From positions 620,001-684,000 of the forward strand of contig NZ_CAIWNQ010000003.1 of assembly GCF_903914075.1 (NCBI RefSeq): 64,000 nt of DNA, in the 5' to 3' direction. Position 1 is the stretch's first letter. Every line of letters starts with the position of its first letter. The position numbers and the translations under genes were made by a program. The notes below the pieces were generated by a model. The model made no database searches and had not been told where the DNA came from. It saw nothing but the letters and a program-made list of their open reading frames with translations. Below, one piece after another: positions 54,626 through 62,977 of the stretch. This DNA is from Ruegeria sp. THAF57 (GTDB taxonomy: Bacteria; Pseudomonadota; Alphaproteobacteria; Rhodobacterales; Rhodobacteraceae).

Positions 54626-55597
54626 TTACCACCGCAGGATGACTGAACCCCATGCCAATCCACCGCCGATTGCCTCGGTCACAAGCAGATCGCCCGGTTT
54701 GAACTGACCGCGTTGCTTTGCCACTGACATCGCAAGCGGAATCGAAGCGGCCGAAGTATTGCCGTGGTCCTGAAGCGTGACAACGACATGATCCATCGGA
54801 ACGCCCAGCTTCTTGGCGGTGCCCTGAATGATGCGGATATTCGCCTGATGAGGGACGATCCAGTCCACATCCTCATGACCTAAACCGGCTTTTTCCAAGC
54901 AATTTTCTGCAGTTGACGTCAAACGCTCAACAGCTTGGCGGAACAGTTGGTTACCCTTCATCCGCAGAAAGCCGGTGGTTTGCGTGGAAACACCGCCATC
55001 GACATAAAGCAGGTCCTTGTAGCGCCCGTCCGAGTTCAGATCGGTGGCCAGGATGCCTCGGTCGTCCGAGGTTCCGTTGCCTTCCTGACGCTCTAGGATC
55101 AGCGCGCCGGCACCGTCGCCAAACAACACGCAGGTCGACCGGTCAGTCCAGTCCATGATGCGCGAAAATGTCTCGGCCCCGATGACCAGCACGCGTTTGG
55201 CCTGTTCCGACAGAATCAGGGCATTGGCGTTGGTCAGGGCATAGACAAACCCGGCGCACACGGCCTGAACGTCAAAGGCGAACCCCTTGGTCATGCCCAG
55301 CCGGGACTGCACCATGGTGGCCGCAGAAGGAAAGGTCAGATCCGACGTGGAAGTTGCCAGAACGATGGCATCAATGTCGTCAGCCGTCAGGCCAGCATCT
55401 GCCAGTGCGGCTTCGGCGGCCTTGGTTGCCATATCCGACGTTGTTTCATCGTCTGCGGCAAAGTGGCGCCGTTCGATACCCGAGCGGGTTCTGATCCACT
55501 CATCCGTCGTATCGAGCGTCTTTTCAAACTCGGAATTCGGAACAATGCGCTCTGGCAAATAGTGTCCGACACCAACTACAACTGAACGGCCTGCCAT
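54626..55597 (-). CDS. fabH: 3-oxoacyl-ACP synthase III
   Basis: Starts fatty-acid synthesis from acetyl-CoA and malonyl-ACP. 323 residues with Cys in DVQAVCAGFVYAL, His in WIVPHQANIRI and Asn in DHGNTSAASIPLA (Cys-His-Asn triad). Follows plsX by 21 bases. Confidence 0.95.
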   Translation of the reverse strand: MAGRSVVVGVGHYLPERIVPNSEFEKTLDTTDEWIRTRSGIERRHFAADDETTSDMATKAAEAALADAGLTADDIDAIVLATSTSDLTFPSAATMVQSRLGMTKGFAFDVQAVCAGFVYALTNANALILSEQAKRVLVIGAETFSRIMDWTDRSTCVLFGDGAGALILERQEGNGTSDDRGILATDLNSDGRYKDLLYVDGGVSTQTTGFLRMKGNQLFRQAVERLTSTAENCLEKAGLGHEDVDWIVPHQANIRIIQGTAKKLGVPMDHVVVTLQDHGNTSAASIPLAMSVAKQRGQFKPGDLLVTEAIGGGLAWGSVILRW

Positions 55598-55618
55598 CCT
55601 GAGGTACTGCCTTTTTTG

Positions 55619-56707
55619 TTATTCGCCCGCTTTCGGCGGTGCGTGCGCGGCATCTTGTGCAAGCTCGGCTGTGGATGCAACCCGTGCCGCCAATTTTTCA
55701 GCAAAGCCCGATTGGGCTAAGGTGAAGGCCAGTTTTACCGCCGCTGATACCCCTGTCGCGTCAGCGCCGCCATGTGACTTGACCACTGTCCCGTTCAGAC
55801 CCAGAAAAACTCCGCCATTCACACGGCGCGGGTCGATACGCTTTTTGAGGCGATTCAGCGAGGTGATCGCAAGCACAGAGGCCAGGCGGGACAAAGGAGA
55901 GTACTTGAACGCCTCGCGCAACAAGTCACCGATCAGGCTGGCGGTGCCTTCTCCGGTTTTGATAGCGACGTTGCCGGTAAACCCATCGGTTACAACGACA
56001 TCCGCCTTATCTCCGGGAATGTCACTGCCTTCGACAAAGCCCACAAAGTCAAAGCTGGCCTGATCCGCGAAGTCCGCGATCATCGAATGCGCTTCTTTCA
56101 ATTCGGCGCGGCCTTTGTGCTCTTCCGTTCCGACGTTGAGCAATCCGATGCGGGGTCTTTCCAGCGCCATGCCGTTGCGGGCATAGGACGCGCCCATCAG
56201 CGCGTATTGCAGCAGGTCCTTGGCGTCGGCGCGAACATCTGCGCCGACATCCAGCATCACGTTAAAGCCCTGCGGGTTGCGAGAAGGCCACAGAATCGCA
56301 ATTGCCGGACGGTTCACGCCCGGCAGTTTGCGAAGCCGCATCATGGATAGGGCCATAAGCGCGCCGGTATTGCCGCAGGACACGGCGCCATGCGCCTCGC
56401 CCTGACGGACTGATTCCAGCGTCGACCACATCGAGGTCTGCTTGCCGTTGCGAACAACCTGACTAGGCTTGTCTTCCATCGTGACCACATCGGGGCAATC
56501 ACGAAAAACGACGCGCCCATTCAGGACACGTCGTTTGGCGACAAGTTTGCGCAGCAGGGCTTCGGGCCCGTGCAGAACGAAGGCAATGTCGGGGTTCTTA
56601 TTCGCTGATTGCGCGATGCCTGCCACAACCGTGGCAGGCCCCGAATCTCCGCCCATTGCGTCAACCGAAATGGTAATCCGTCCGGCGTGCTTGGGCTTAT
56701 CTGTCAT
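55619..56707 (-). CDS. plsX: Phosphate acyltransferase PlsX
   Basis: Converts acyl-ACP to acyl-phosphate for phospholipid synthesis. 362 residues with SVDAMGGDSGP, GNTGALMALSMM, and TDGFTGNVAIKTGEG. In the classical order rpmF-plsX-fabH. Confidence 0.95.
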   Translation of the reverse strand: MTDKPKHAGRITISVDAMGGDSGPATVVAGIAQSANKNPDIAFVLHGPEALLRKLVAKRRVLNGRVVFRDCPDVVTMEDKPSQVVRNGKQTSMWSTLESVRQGEAHGAVSCGNTGALMALSMMRLRKLPGVNRPAIAILWPSRNPQGFNVMLDVGADVRADAKDLLQYALMGASYARNGMALERPRIGLLNVGTEEHKGRAELKEAHSMIADFADQASFDFVGFVEGSDIPGDKADVVVTDGFTGNVAIKTGEGTASLIGDLLREAFKYSPLSRLASVLAITSLNRLKKRIDPRRVNGGVFLGLNGTVVKSHGGADATGVSAAVKLAFTLAQSGFAEKLAARVASTAELAQDAAHAPPKAGE

Positions 56708-56731
56708 GCCTTGGCCTGCACTAAGAAAGGC

Positions 56732-56938
56732 TTAGGCCGCGTCTTCGTCCAGGTCGATTTCGTCGGCCTGAGCGACGACTTCACGGTCATCATAGTGGCC
56801 GCAGGACGCACAGACGTGGTGCGGGCGCTTCAGCTCACCACAGTTGGGGCATTCGTTCGGGTTTGCAGCAACCAGAGCGTCATGTGCGCGGCGGTTGTTG
56901 CGGCGCGACTTGGAAACTTTGTTCTGTTGGACAGCCAT
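56732..56938 (-). CDS. rpmF: 50S ribosomal protein L32
   Basis: 68 residues with zinc-ribbon cysteines ([18 protein letters not shown]) and N-terminus [18 protein letters not shown]. Confidence 0.96.
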   Translation of the reverse strand: MAVQQNKVSKSRRNNRRAHDALVAANPNECPNCGELKRPHHVCASCGHYDDREVVAQADEIDLDEDAA

Positions 56939-57144
56939 GGTCTCAACCTTTGTCTACTAAGGGCCAACAGATTCGCTGTGGGCCGGGTTTCATTCTTCGT
57001 TTTTCTCGTGGTTTGACGCGCGTTTAGGGGACGAGCCCCGCAATGTCCAACCCAAATTCCGATGAGCGCGCGAAAATACTGCGATTCTCGACATGTTCAA
57101 GCGATTTTTCTGAGGGCGTGCTATGACAGGAAATCTGCGCGGTG

Positions 57145-57681
57145 TCACTCGTCTTTTTTCATCGCATCGCGCAAACTGGCAAGCCCGGCAAAGGGTTTGA
57201 CGTCTTCATCTGTCATCGCCTGTTTGCCCGGTTCAGTATAGTCGGCCTGTTCCAGTTCTGCACCGTCCTTGCGCGGGTATTGCGGCAGCGCCAGCGACAG
57301 CGCCTCGATCATGACCTGCGCCGGGTCAATCTCGGCCCCCAAAGGTTCCGAGTCGTCGCCTTCGGGAATCTCGAACTCTTCTTCGTCAGGGTCTGACCAT
57401 TCTGCCAGGAACATGCGGGATACCGCCGTGTCGATCCTGGTCGTGACCGGTTCCAATGTCACGACGCAAGGCTGAATGACCGTTGCCCCCAATTTCCCAG
57501 TCAAAGCCCAGTCCCGTTTGCCGTGCGCGCGCAGTTCGCCAACGAAGCTGAGTTTGCGCAATCCGAGCAGGCCAAGATCCTCTTTGATCACGTCCAGCCA
57601 TCTGGCATCTGGGCGCAGATCAAAGGTGGTTGGCGTGTTCTGGGGCAGGTCTGCGACCCGCAGAGAAGTCTGGTTGCTCAT
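57145..57681 (-). CDS. DUF177 (YceD-like) protein
   Basis: 178 residues from ATG 57681 (AGGAAAGGG before it). Matches YceD/DUF177, which lies before rpmF in many bacteria and is tied to rRNA maturation. Contains VIQPCVVTLEPV with a single Cys where many have CxxC pairs. An upstream in-frame extension to 57804 overlaps the bamE promoter and is not used. Confidence 0.85.
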   Translation of the reverse strand: MSNQTSLRVADLPQNTPTTFDLRPDARWLDVIKEDLGLLGLRKLSFVGELRAHGKRDWALTGKLGATVIQPCVVTLEPVTTRIDTAVSRMFLAEWSDPDEEEFEIPEGDDSEPLGAEIDPAQVMIEALSLALPQYPRKDGAELEQADYTEPGKQAMTDEDVKPFAGLASLRDAMKKDE

Positions 57682-57766
57682 TCGTGACCCTTTCCTGTGT
57701 TGAACCGGGGCTGCGGTTTGATGTAATCGGATAGGGTCCGCAAGGGGCCAAGGCAAGAGGGTGTGA

Positions 57767-58243
57767 ATGTTGAAGGTTGTGAACAGGTTGAAACCGGCGT
57801 CCAAAGCGCTTGTATTTGGGGCGTGTCTGGTTGTCGCCGGTGCGTGTACGCCTGTTTTCGAGAATCACGGGTATGTCCCCACACCAGAAGAGCTGGCAGA
57901 GATCAAAGTCGGCGTCGACACCCGCGACAGCGTGATCGAAGCCGTCGGCGCGCCAACGTCGTCCGGCGTGGTGCGGGACTCCGGTTATTACTATGTGCGC
58001 TCCAAAGTCCGACATTACGGCCCTAAACGCCCCGAAGTCGTCGAACGTCAACTGGTCGCGATCAGCTTTGATCAACGTGGGGTCGTGCGCAATATCGAAC
58101 GCTTCGGGCTTGAGGACGGAGTTGTCGTTCAGTTGGATCGCCGCGTGACCGATTCCAGTATCGAGGGCCGGGGCTTCCTGCGTCAACTGCTTGGCAACAT
58201 TGGCAACTTCAACCCTGCGAACATTCCCGGCGCGACCAATTAA
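57767..58243 (+). CDS. bamE: Outer-membrane assembly lipoprotein BamE
   Basis: 158 residues, lipobox AGAC after a signal peptide, then the SmpA/OmlA domain (VGVDTRDSVIEAVGAPTS; YYYVRSKVRHYG). Component of the BAM complex. Divergent from the DUF177 gene. Confidence 0.88.
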   Translation: MLKVVNRLKPASKALVFGACLVVAGACTPVFENHGYVPTPEELAEIKVGVDTRDSVIEAVGAPTSSGVVRDSGYYYVRSKVRHYGPKRPEVVERQLVAISFDQRGVVRNIERFGLEDGVVVQLDRRVTDSSIEGRGFLRQLLGNIGNFNPANIPGATN

Positions 58244-58277
58244 TTTGTAGCCAGTTCTTGTCGCAGTCACACGACGG

Positions 58278-58292
58278 TCACACATAGTGTGA
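58278..58292. promoter_or_regulatory. Palindrome upstream of olsB
   Basis: TCACACATAGTGTGA, perfect 6-3-6 inverted repeat with another TCACAC ten bases before. Possible operator. Confidence 0.45.
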
Positions 58293-58340
58293 TAGTCACG
58301 CAGCAGGAAGAAACGGGTCTGCAACCGCGGAGGTGCGACC

Positions 58341-59075
58341 ATGGCACTATTGCTCGGCAAGGGCCGCTATCGCGCGCGTCTGGCGCGAACGCCGCAGGAT
58401 ATTGCGGCGGCGCAGGGACTGCGGACGCTGGCCTTTGGAACGGAACAGGTGGATCAGGACGGTTTCGATCCCCTCTGCGCACATATTCTGGTCGAAGATA
58501 CGCGCGCCGGCGGGCAATTGGTTTGCTGCTTTCGGATGCTAACGATGGATCAGGGGTCCGAGGTCGGGCGCAGCTATTCCGCTCAGTTCTACGACCTCTC
58601 GGCGCTTGAAGGGTTCACCGGCCGTATGGTCGAGATGGGGCGATTCTGCGTTCATCCTGACTGGACTGACCCTGACATCCTGCGCGTCGCATGGGGGGCA
58701 ATGACCGCCTATGTGGACGAGAATAATGTGGAAATGCTGTTCGGCTGCTCATCATTTGCCGGGACAGAAACGTCCGAGTATCTGGACGCGTTTGCCATGT
58801 TGAAACATCGCCATCTGGCCCCAAAGCGCTGGTTGCCGCGCGTGAAGGCGCCCGATGTATTCCGCTTTGCCGCACGGCTGCGACGCAGGCCCGATGCCAA
58901 GAAGGCAATGCTTCGGATGCCGCCGTTGCTGCGCACTTATCTAATGATGGGAGGGTGGGTCAGCGATCACGCGGTTGTCGATCGCCACATGAACACGCTC
59001 CATGTCTTTACGGGACTTGAAATCGGCGCGATTCCCCCGGCCCGAAAGCGTCTGTTGCGCACGGTTGTCGGGTAA
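58341..59075 (+). CDS. olsB: Ornithine acyl-ACP N-acyltransferase (OlsB-like)
   Basis: 244 residues, GNAT fold. The OlsB block (MVEMGRFCVHPDW; MLFGCSSFAGTETSEY) is visible. Would make lyso-ornithine lipid, a phosphorus-free membrane lipid common in these bacteria. No olsA lies next to it. GGAGG before ATG. Confidence 0.8.
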   Translation: MALLLGKGRYRARLARTPQDIAAAQGLRTLAFGTEQVDQDGFDPLCAHILVEDTRAGGQLVCCFRMLTMDQGSEVGRSYSAQFYDLSALEGFTGRMVEMGRFCVHPDWTDPDILRVAWGAMTAYVDENNVEMLFGCSSFAGTETSEYLDAFAMLKHRHLAPKRWLPRVKAPDVFRFAARLRRRPDAKKAMLRMPPLLRTYLMMGGWVSDHAVVDRHMNTLHVFTGLEIGAIPPARKRLLRTVVG

Positions 59076-59116
59076 TCGACGTTGACGCCTTGGCCCTGCC
59101 GGTTTAGCTGGCGGGC

Positions 59117-60925
59117 ATGGCGAGAATTCCTTTGTTGCAGATGGCCGGTATTTCCCTGACCTTTGGGGGCGACCCGGTGTTTTCGGGGTTGGATCTGGTG
59201 GTTCAGCCGGGCGACCGCGTTGCGCTGGTCGGGCGGAACGGGTCCGGTAAGTCTACACTGATGAAAGTGATGGCCGGGCTGGTTGAGGCTGATCAAGGCG
59301 ACATCGTTATCCCCCCTGGAAAATCTGTGGGTTATATGGAGCAGGACCCGGGGATGGATGGGTTTGCCACGCTTGGCGATTATGCCTCCAGCGGGTTGGA
59401 GCCCGGAGAGCTATATAAGGTCGAACGCGCGGGTGAAGGTTTGAAATTTGATCCGTCGCGCGCTGTTGAGACAGCCTCGGGCGGCGAACGCCGCCGTGCG
59501 GCGCTGGCCAAGCTAATGGCCGAAGCGCCCGACCTGATGCTGCTGGATGAGCCGACCAACCATTTAGATATTGAAGCGATTGCGTGGCTGGAACGCGAGT
59601 TGGGGTCGACCCGCGCGGCTTATGTCCTGATCTCGCACGACCGTGCATTTCTGCGTGCGTTGACCAGCGCGACCCTCTGGATCGACCGTGGGGTTGTTCG
59701 GCGGCAAGAACAGGGCTTTGAAGCATTCGAGGCGTGGCGCGACAAAGTCTGGGAAGAAGAAGATCAGCAGCGTCACAAACTGAACCGTCTGATCAAATCC
59801 GAGGCGAAATGGGCTGTCGAAGGCATCAGTGCGCGGCGTAAACGCAATCAGGGCCGGGTACGCGCGTTGCAGGCGCTGCGGGCAGAAAAAGCAGCACAGA
59901 TCAAGCGTCAGGGTTCGGCCGCGATGACGCTGGAAGCCGGGCCCAAGTCTGGCAGAAAAGTGATTGAGGCCAAAGGGCTGGCCAAATCTTTTGGGGCGCA
60001 GCAGATCGTTCGGAATTTTGATCTGTTGGTGCAACGCGGGGACAGGGTGGCCTTTGTCGGCCCCAACGGTGTGGGAAAGACGACCCTGCTGAAAATGCTG
60101 CTGGGTCAGGAGCAACCGGACGAAGGCTCTGTGTCGCTTGGAACCAACCTTGAGATTGCCGTCTTCGATCAGACCCGCGCGCAGTTGGACCCGGAAATGA
60201 CCCTGTGGGACAGCCTGACCGGCGACCCCGAGATGCGCGTTTCCGGTAAGGCCGATCAGGTGATGGTGGGCGGTCAGCCCAAGCATGTTGTCGGCTATCT
60301 CAAGGAATTCCTATTCGACGAACGGCAGGCAAGGGCCGCCGTCAAGTCCTTGTCAGGTGGAGAAAAAGCGCGGCTTTTGTTGGCCAAGCTGATGGCTAAG
60401 TCCTCGAACCTGCTGGTGCTGGACGAACCGACCAACGATCTGGATGTGGAAACGCTGGATTTGCTGCAGGAACTGCTGGACGATTACGACGGGACCGTTC
60501 TGCTGGTCAGTCACGACCGCGATTTTCTGGACCGTGTCGCCACGACCACCATCGCGATGGAGGGCAATGGCCGCGCCACAGTCTATGCGGGCGGGTGGTC
60601 CGACTATATTGCGCAGCGCGGTGACGTTTTCGAAAAGAAGACTGAGAAAACAAAGCCTTCAAAACCTAAGGTAAAGCAGGAAAGTCAGCCCAAATCGGGC
60701 CTGTCGTTTTCCGAAAAACACCGTCTGGAAAAGCTGCCTGCTGAATTGGAACGGCTTGAGGCCGAGATCGGTAAGCTCGAAGAGCTCATGTCCGATCCCG
60801 ACCTGTTCACTCGCGAGCCGGTCAAATTTCAGAAAGCAACCGAGGCGCTGGTTGAACGGCAAGAAAAGCTGGCAGCAGCCGAAGAAGAATGGCTGATGCT
60901 GGAAGAAAAGGCTGAAGGAGCCTGA
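59117..60925 (+). CDS. ABC-F ATPase, Uup-like
   Basis: 602 residues with two ATPase domains: GRNGSGKST / SGGERRRAALA / LLDEPTNHLD and GPNGVGKTT / LSGGEKARLLL / LDEPTNDLD. The linker (about 215-270) and C-terminal coiled coil (about 510-600) are Uup-like. ABC-F proteins act on the ribosome, not as transporters. Ends four bases from the SDR gene, convergent. Confidence 0.9.
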   Translation: MARIPLLQMAGISLTFGGDPVFSGLDLVVQPGDRVALVGRNGSGKSTLMKVMAGLVEADQGDIVIPPGKSVGYMEQDPGMDGFATLGDYASSGLEPGELYKVERAGEGLKFDPSRAVETASGGERRRAALAKLMAEAPDLMLLDEPTNHLDIEAIAWLERELGSTRAAYVLISHDRAFLRALTSATLWIDRGVVRRQEQGFEAFEAWRDKVWEEEDQQRHKLNRLIKSEAKWAVEGISARRKRNQGRVRALQALRAEKAAQIKRQGSAAMTLEAGPKSGRKVIEAKGLAKSFGAQQIVRNFDLLVQRGDRVAFVGPNGVGKTTLLKMLLGQEQPDEGSVSLGTNLEIAVFDQTRAQLDPEMTLWDSLTGDPEMRVSGKADQVMVGGQPKHVVGYLKEFLFDERQARAAVKSLSGGEKARLLLAKLMAKSSNLLVLDEPTNDLDVETLDLLQELLDDYDGTVLLVSHDRDFLDRVATTTIAMEGNGRATVYAGGWSDYIAQRGDVFEKKTEKTKPSKPKVKQESQPKSGLSFSEKHRLEKLPAELERLEAEIGKLEELMSDPDLFTREPVKFQKATEALVERQEKLAAAEEEWLMLEEKAEGA

Positions 60926-60928
60926 CGG

Positions 60929-61684
60929 TCACCTCATTCGAAGGGCGCCGTCGATACGGATGACCTCTCCGTTCAAATAGCCCATTTCGACGATGAACCC
61001 GGCCAACCGCCCGAATTCACGCGGATCGCCAAGGCGCGCAGGGCTTGGGACATCCGCCGCCAGTTGCTGTTGTACCTCTTCCGGCAGGCCAGCGAGCATC
61101 GGCGTCATGAATATTCCGGGTGCAATGGCCATCACGCGGATACCGGATGAGGCCAAGTCACGGGCCATCGGCAATGTCATACCCACGATCCCACCTTTGG
61201 ATGCGGCATAGGCGGTTTGGCCTTTCTGACCATCAAACGCTGCAATCGACGCCGTGTTGATGATCACACCCCGTGCGCCGTCCGACTCGGGCGCGTTCTT
61301 TGCCATCTGTTCGGCTGCCAGGCGCGAAACATTGAACGTTCCCACCAGATTGATGTCGATCGTGCGTTGGAATGGGTCCAGTGGATGAGGGCCTTCTTTC
61401 CCAACCGTCTTGATGCCCACGGCGATGCCAGCACAGTTCACCACAGCGGTGATCCGACCCATCCTGTCTACAGCATAATCAATAGCAGCGGTGACCGATG
61501 CCTCATCTGTCACATCCGTCTCGACAAAGTGCCCACCGATCTCAGTCGCAACCTCATTTCCGCGTTGGCCGTCGCGATCCAGAATAGTGACCTGTGCTCC
61601 GTTTTCGGCAAAGTACCGAGCGGTTGCCTCGCCAAGCCCGGATGCGCCGCCTGTGATTATGGCGGCGGTTGAGGGTAGTTGCAT
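60929..61684 (-). CDS. SDR-family dehydrogenase (HSD10-like)
   Basis: 251 residues: cofactor motif TGGASGLGEA, NNAG as NCAG, catalytic Ser-Tyr-Lys (NTASIAAF; YAASKGG) and ending GEVIRIDGALRM, like 3-hydroxyacyl-CoA dehydrogenase type 2. NAD rather than NADP is suggested by Asp in TILDRDGQ. Confidence 0.87.
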   Translation of the reverse strand: MQLPSTAAIITGGASGLGEATARYFAENGAQVTILDRDGQRGNEVATEIGGHFVETDVTDEASVTAAIDYAVDRMGRITAVVNCAGIAVGIKTVGKEGPHPLDPFQRTIDINLVGTFNVSRLAAEQMAKNAPESDGARGVIINTASIAAFDGQKGQTAYAASKGGIVGMTLPMARDLASSGIRVMAIAPGIFMTPMLAGLPEEVQQQLAADVPSPARLGDPREFGRLAGFIVEMGYLNGEVIRIDGALRMR

Positions 61685-61820
61685 TTCCGTAACCTCTCCT
61701 TAGTTTCGACATATTGTGACCACATTTGATTGGTGGCGCGGGTACATATTGTATATCCATGCGCAATAACCGTCACAACTGGTGTTCTGGTTGGGTGTAA
61801 TGAGTGGTGGCGAGCCTCAT

Positions 61821-61848
61821 GTTAACGCATTTTCAGTATGCGTTTAAC
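61821..61848. promoter_or_regulatory. Inverted repeat upstream of repeat protein
   Basis: Arms GTTAACGCAT and ATGCGTTTAAC (one inserted T) around TTTCAGT, 76 bases before the gene start. Possible operator. Confidence 0.45.
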
Positions 61849-61923
61849 CGCGCTTCATCTGCGGCTTCCACTTTGTAATCGAAAAGCCTGGAGTACTTGG
61901 GTTTTTAGGGCGCAAGGAGATTA

Positions 61924-62883
61924 ATGATGCGGATAAGACTGAAATCAAGCGTTTCAGCCTTGGTGGTATCCCCGTTCGTCGGGGTGTTGATGGCAACAAC
62001 TGCGCAGGCTTCGACAGAAGTTTGCAATGCAAGAACGGCGCGGATCGCGGCCAATGCGGGTGACTATCAGGCCCTGTGTGATTGTACGCAAGTGACGCCA
62101 AGCTTTATTGAGCGTCTACAGCGACGGTCTGATTTTGAAACGACATTGGCGGTTACCGGCGAGCAGTGCCCCGCTTTGGCCACATTGTTGACAGATTTCA
62201 CAACGGCGTCGATTGGGGCATTTTCAAATTCAGGCGAAAACCCGAACGACGATCAAGTGAGCCAAGCGGGATCTGGGCCGGGTGGAAATAATGGCGGCGA
62301 CGGCGGAAACAACGGCGGCGGTAACGATGACCCCGGTAACGGCGGCGGCAACGATGACCCCGGTAACGGCGGTGGCAACGATGACCCCGGTAACGGCGGT
62401 GGCAACGATGACCCCGGTAACGGCGGCGGCAACGATGACCCCGGAAACGGCGGCGGCAACGACGACCCTGGAAACGGTGGTGGTAACGACGACCCTGGAA
62501 ACGGCGGCGGCAACGGTGGAAACAACGGCGGCGGCAACGGTGGAAACAACGGCGGCGGCAACGGTGGAAACAACGGTGGCGGCAACGGCGGAAACAACGG
62601 CGGCCCCGGAAACGGGAACGGCAATAACGGAAACCCGGGCAATGGCGGCGGCAATAATGGCGGGTCAGGTCCGGGCACCGGGAATGGCGGCGGCAACAAT
62701 GGTCAGGGCGGAGGCTCAGGCAATGGTGGCGGCGGTCACGGAAACGGCGGTAGCAATGGCGACGGTAAAGGCAAAGGCGGTGGCAAAGGTGGCCATGGCG
62801 GCGGAAAAGGCGGTCACGGCGACGGTAAAGGCGGCAAGGGCGGCCATGGAGGACACGGCGGCGGCAAAGGCGGCAAGCGCTAA
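61924..62883 (+). CDS. Secreted Gly/Asn-rich tandem-repeat protein
   Basis: 319 residues: signal peptide (about 1-29, ending AQA), a small domain (30-105) with four cysteines (VCNART, LCDC, QCPAL), then only repeats. Seven copies of NDDPGNGGG, four of NGGNNGGG, then an irregular Gly-rich part and a Lys/His/Gly tail ([17 protein letters not shown]). No family recognised. Likely secreted or surface-bound; the tail could bind metal or polyanions. AGGAGA before ATG. Confidence 0.7.
   Translation: MMRIRLKSSVSALVVSPFVGVLMATTAQASTEVCNARTARIAANAGDYQALCDCTQVTPSFIERLQRRSDFETTLAVTGEQCPALATLLTDFTTASIGAFSNSGENPNDDQVSQAGSGPGGNNGGDGGNNGGGNDDPGNGGGNDDPGNGGGNDDPGNGGGNDDPGNGGGNDDPGNGGGNDDPGNGGGNDDPGNGGGNGGNNGGGNGGNNGGGNGGNNGGGNGGNNGGPGNGNGNNGNPGNGGGNNGGSGPGTGNGGGNNGQGGGSGNGGGGHGNGGSNGDGKGKGGGKGGHGGGKGGHGDGKGGKGGHGGHGGGKGGKR
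62323..62511 (+). repeat. Seven 27-base tandem repeats
   Basis: Units start AACGATGACCCCGG at 62323 and every 27 bases, coding NDDPGNGGG. Near identical in DNA, with a few silent changes, so recent expansion. Confidence 0.9.
62512..62607 (+). repeat. Four 24-base tandem repeats
   Basis: Units start AACGGTGGAAACAACGG at 62512, 62536, 62560 and 62584, coding NGGNNGGG. Follow the 27-base array without gap. Confidence 0.88.
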
Positions 62884-62921
62884 CCTGGCTTCACCAACTA
62901 CAACGTAGCTTTACGAAAATT

Positions 62922-62948
62922 ACGGCCACCCAGTGGGTGGCCGTTTTC
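62922..62948. terminator. Bidirectional terminator
   Basis: Stem ACGGCCACCC/GGGTGGCCGT with loop AGT, then TTTTC on the plus strand. It can end both the repeat protein and tyrS transcripts. Confidence 0.88.
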
Positions 62949-62977
62949 TTGTGTTGCCTATCAGTTAAATCGAACGT

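Noticed and set aside
62323..62607. CRISPR-like or RTX repeat array
   Set aside because: Repeats are adjacent with no unique spacers and lie in frame in a gene; the units lack the hydrophobic residue of RTX nonapeptides.
62253..62699. Pro-rich open frame antisense to the Gly repeats
   Set aside because: Mirror of the repeated GGC/AAC codons; no ribosome site or family.
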